From a virus: DNA of 32,218 nucleotides. The notes under the pieces were generated by a model. That model was not told the DNA's origin. It saw only the letters and a list, made by a program, of their open reading frames with translations, and did no database searches. Below are positions 30,164-32,218 of this stretch, in pieces. The stretch covers positions 1-32,218 of the IMG/VR virus record IMGVR_UViG_3300030329_003514. One strand, 5' to 3'. The position numbers were made by a program, and so were the translations under genes. Every line of letters begins with the position of its first letter. Position 1 is the first letter of the stretch.

Positions 30164-32218
30164 TTATTTTGCTTCTAATTCTTCTACTCTTGCAGATAAT
30201 TCTTGCACTGCTTTTATTAATGGAAATATAAGATTGCCATAGGTTAAAGTTTTAATACCATTTTCTTGAGTAGGTGCATAAGTTTCTGTATTCCCAACGC
30301 CATGCTTTGCAAGTGCCGATAGAACCTCTTGTGCAATTAATCCAACTTGTGTTTCTGTTGGGTCTTTTGGTTTTTCTACACCATCTTCATCCCATTTACT
30401 ATCTCGTATTTCGTCTGGAAAATCTGCTGGATTTTTGTAGATATATGTTTTTAGGTTTAATTCTTTTATAAAATCAACACCTTTTAAATCATAATCTGCT
30501 ACATCTTTTTTAGTTCTTTCATCTGAAGAATATGCAGTTATGCTTGTAACTTGTGCTTTAATAGCTGATATACTGGTATTTCCTAATGCTATTTCATTAT
30601 CACCAGTTCCTGTGACACCTTGACCTAGCGCAATTTGATTTACAGCTCCACCAGAGCTTACATTTGCTTGTGAACCTAAGCAAGTATTACTATGTCCATT
30701 GGTAATTGAATCTCCAGACCCATATCCTACAGCCGTATTTTCGTGGGTTGTATCGTTATTCCCAGCTCCTAAAGACGCATAACCAATAGCTGTATTGAAA
30801 TCAGAGCCAGCGACAAGAGCATCAGCCGCTTGATAGCCCATTACAGTATTACGAGACCCAGTAGTCGTAGTTTTTAACGCTTCAAATCCAATGACAGTAT
30901 TCCCAAGAGCTTCTGTAATATTTGCCCCAGCTTCTTTTCCAATAGCAATAGTACCATCTGTAGTAGTTTGACCTGCTGATATATCTAACCCAGCGTCTTT
31001 TCCAATTAAAACATTACTTCCAGAAGTCGTAAGAGTCGCCCCTGCATTTTTACCAATAATTACATTTTGATTTCCTTCAGTGAGAGCCACTCCCGCTCCA
31101 CTTCCAATAGCAGTGTTGTTTGCCGCAGACGTTAAAGCGTTTAAAGCAGTGTAACCTATAGCCGTATTATGGTCTGTCGTGGAAGTAAAAGTACCTCTAC
31201 CAGCCCTATAACCAATCAAGGTATTACCATCTGTATCATTAGAACCTACATTTTCGCCAGCTTCGTGACCAATAAATATGTTTCCAACAGCATTAGACGA
31301 CCCCGGCATACCAGCACCATATCCAAAAACTGTACTTGATGAGCCAGTATCATTATTCGATAGTGAGATTCGAGAGTTGCCATCTATAGCCATTATTAAA
31401 GACGGGTCATCCCCAGCCCCTGTTCCACTTGCCGCCCAAAATGATAAACCAGTCGTATCTGCATCGCTATCAGATTGATATGCTACAATAGCGGCTTTTC
31501 TATTATCGCCACCAGCGACTCGTGAAAAACCTATTGATGCCCCATAATTACCAATACCGCTTGAAGCCCCGAGGCTATTGAGGTAGATATTATCAACTGT
31601 GTTATCGTCTGCGGCAAAATTACTTGCTTGTAAAATTTCTAAAGAGGCTTGTGGACTATCAGTCCCAATTCCCACCTTGCCATCATCAGTAATTCTCATC
31701 TTTTCACCAGCACTACCATCATAAACAGTATTGAAGACCATGTAAGTATGACGATTGCCAGCCACGCTACTCCATTGAGATGTACCCATAGCTATGCTAC
31801 CCATATCAACGGCTGTAGTGCCTGTCGAATACTTTTGCCAGCTTAATGCCATTCTCGTATCTGCCGTTGTATCTGTATCGGCATCAAGAATGTTAATTAC
31901 TTTATTGAATCCCCCATCAGTTGCATCTACAATTACATCTAATGGGTTAGATGGTGTCCCGCCAATTCCCACCAAGCCAGTAGATGTGATTCTCATTCTT
32001 TCAGCTAACGCACCACTTGCAACCTCTGTGCTAAATGAAATATGTGCAGAATCATTTGCCCCATCATTTTTTACCGAAATTAATGCAAGTTGTCCATCAA
32101 CTGCTCTATTACCGAAACTTATTTCACCAAGAGTTCCATCCGTTGCTGATGTGTACTGCTCAAAATACATTGTAGGTGCAGAGCCTGAAGGAGCAGAGAT
32201 ATGCAATGTACCAGTAGG
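30164..32218 (-). CDS. Tail fibre protein B with S74 chaperone (N-terminus beyond right edge)
   Basis: The open frame enters at the right edge (PTGTLHISAPSGSAP) and gives 684 residues. Units like DDGKVGIGTDSP are followed by many NTxIGxxAG-like repeats (NTLIGYRAGRG, NTAIGYTALN, NTVIGFEALK), then by the intramolecular chaperone: the last 121 residues begin SSDERTKKDVADYDLKGVDF and contain QVGLIAQEVL and a final coiled coil (FPLIKAVQELSARVEELEAK). S74 domains trimerise fibres and then cut themselves off at the Ser before the DER motif. The first 26 codons are identical with fibre A at DNA level. If the map is circular, joining to 2446 would make a 770-residue protein starting at 2704. Confidence 0.9.
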   Translation of the reverse strand, partial: PTGTLHISAPSGSAPTMYFEQYTSATDGTLGEISFGNRAVDGQLALISVKNDGANDSAHISFSTEVASGALAERMRITSTGLVGIGGTPSNPLDVIVDATDGGFNKVINILDADTDTTADTRMALSWQKYSTGTTAVDMGSIAMGTSQWSSVAGNRHTYMVFNTVYDGSAGEKMRITDDGKVGIGTDSPQASLEILQASNFAADDNTVDNIYLNSLGASSGIGNYGASIGFSRVAGGDNRKAAIVAYQSDSDADTTGLSFWAASGTGAGDDPSLIMAIDGNSRISLSNNDTGSSSTVFGYGAGMPGSSNAVGNIFIGHEAGENVGSNDTDGNTLIGYRAGRGTFTSTTDHNTAIGYTALNALTSAANNTAIGSGAGVALTEGNQNVIIGKNAGATLTTSGSNVLIGKDAGLDISAGQTTTDGTIAIGKEAGANITEALGNTVIGFEALKTTTTGSRNTVMGYQAADALVAGSDFNTAIGYASLGAGNNDTTHENTAVGYGSGDSITNGHSNTCLGSQANVSSGGAVNQIALGQGVTGTGDNEIALGNTSISAIKAQVTSITAYSSDERTKKDVADYDLKGVDFIKELNLKTYIYKNPADFPDEIRDSKWDEDGVEKPKDPTETQVGLIAQEVLSALAKHGVGNTETYAPTQENGIKTLTYGNLIFPLIKAVQELSARVEELEAK
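32142..32218. repeat. 77-bp exact copy of 2370-2446
   Basis: The last 77 bases of the window equal 2370-2446 in the same orientation; the base before differs (C at 32141, T at 2369). Both lie in fibre genes and in the same reading frame. The copy may be a true duplication, or the mark of circular closure in an assembly. Confidence 0.9.

Overview
The window is a bacteriophage genome segment with AT-rich, tightly packed genes and the full gene set of a small tailed phage with a long non-contractile tail (siphovirus type): terminase, portal, Mu-F-like minor head protein, scaffold, capsid, tail terminator, tail tube, frameshifted tail chaperones, tape measure, tail hub and S74-type fibres. No integrase, ParA/ParB, tRNA or rRNA gene is visible. 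The host cannot be read from the sequence; the many very small genes, the small basic protein and the LamG tail protein remind me of phages recovered from aquatic metagenomes, which is an impression and not a demonstration.

Layout. Almost everything lies on the minus strand, so transcription runs right to left. 32218-30164: a tail fibre lacking its N-terminus. 30138-27412: small proteins, a lysis cassette (membrane proteins, SLT-type lysozyme) and a tiny Lys/Arg-rich protein. 27415-18353: tail module. 18352-18312: operator/promoter region with an inverted repeat. 18311-12258: Cro-like repressor, SSB, several PD-(D/E)XK nucleases, RecB-like exonuclease and a primase-helicase (replication and recombination). 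12257-11601: convergent region with two kinds of short repeats and a terminator. 9972-11600: the only plus-strand operon (a Gp88-type protein and small genes), driven by a consensus promoter at 9895. 9629-2702: HTH protein, terminase, portal, head genes, major capsid protein, then a second tail fibre that runs off the left end.

Main discovery: the major capsid gene is split. A 53-nt first exon (4628-4576) and a long second exon (4332-3516) are separated by a 243-nt ORF-less intervening sequence with the helices expected of a group I intron (P3, P4, P5, P6, P7, a P7.1-like hairpin, P8, P9 with a GAAA loop) and a terminal G. Removing it restores one 289-residue capsid protein with a continuous FIPELW motif. 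Ordinary gene calling would report a capsid protein lacking its N-terminal 36 residues.

Other points: a classical A AAA AAG -1 frameshift site joins the two tail-chaperone frames. The last 77 bases of the window exactly copy 2370-2446 inside the first fibre gene, which fits a circular map of about 29.8 kb closing through that fibre, with two alternative or duplicated fibre bodies. A 9-bp motif, GTGTTGACA, occurs four times, all in the two regulatory regions. Twenty-two perfect-length 8-bp tandem repeats sit where the two transcription units converge.
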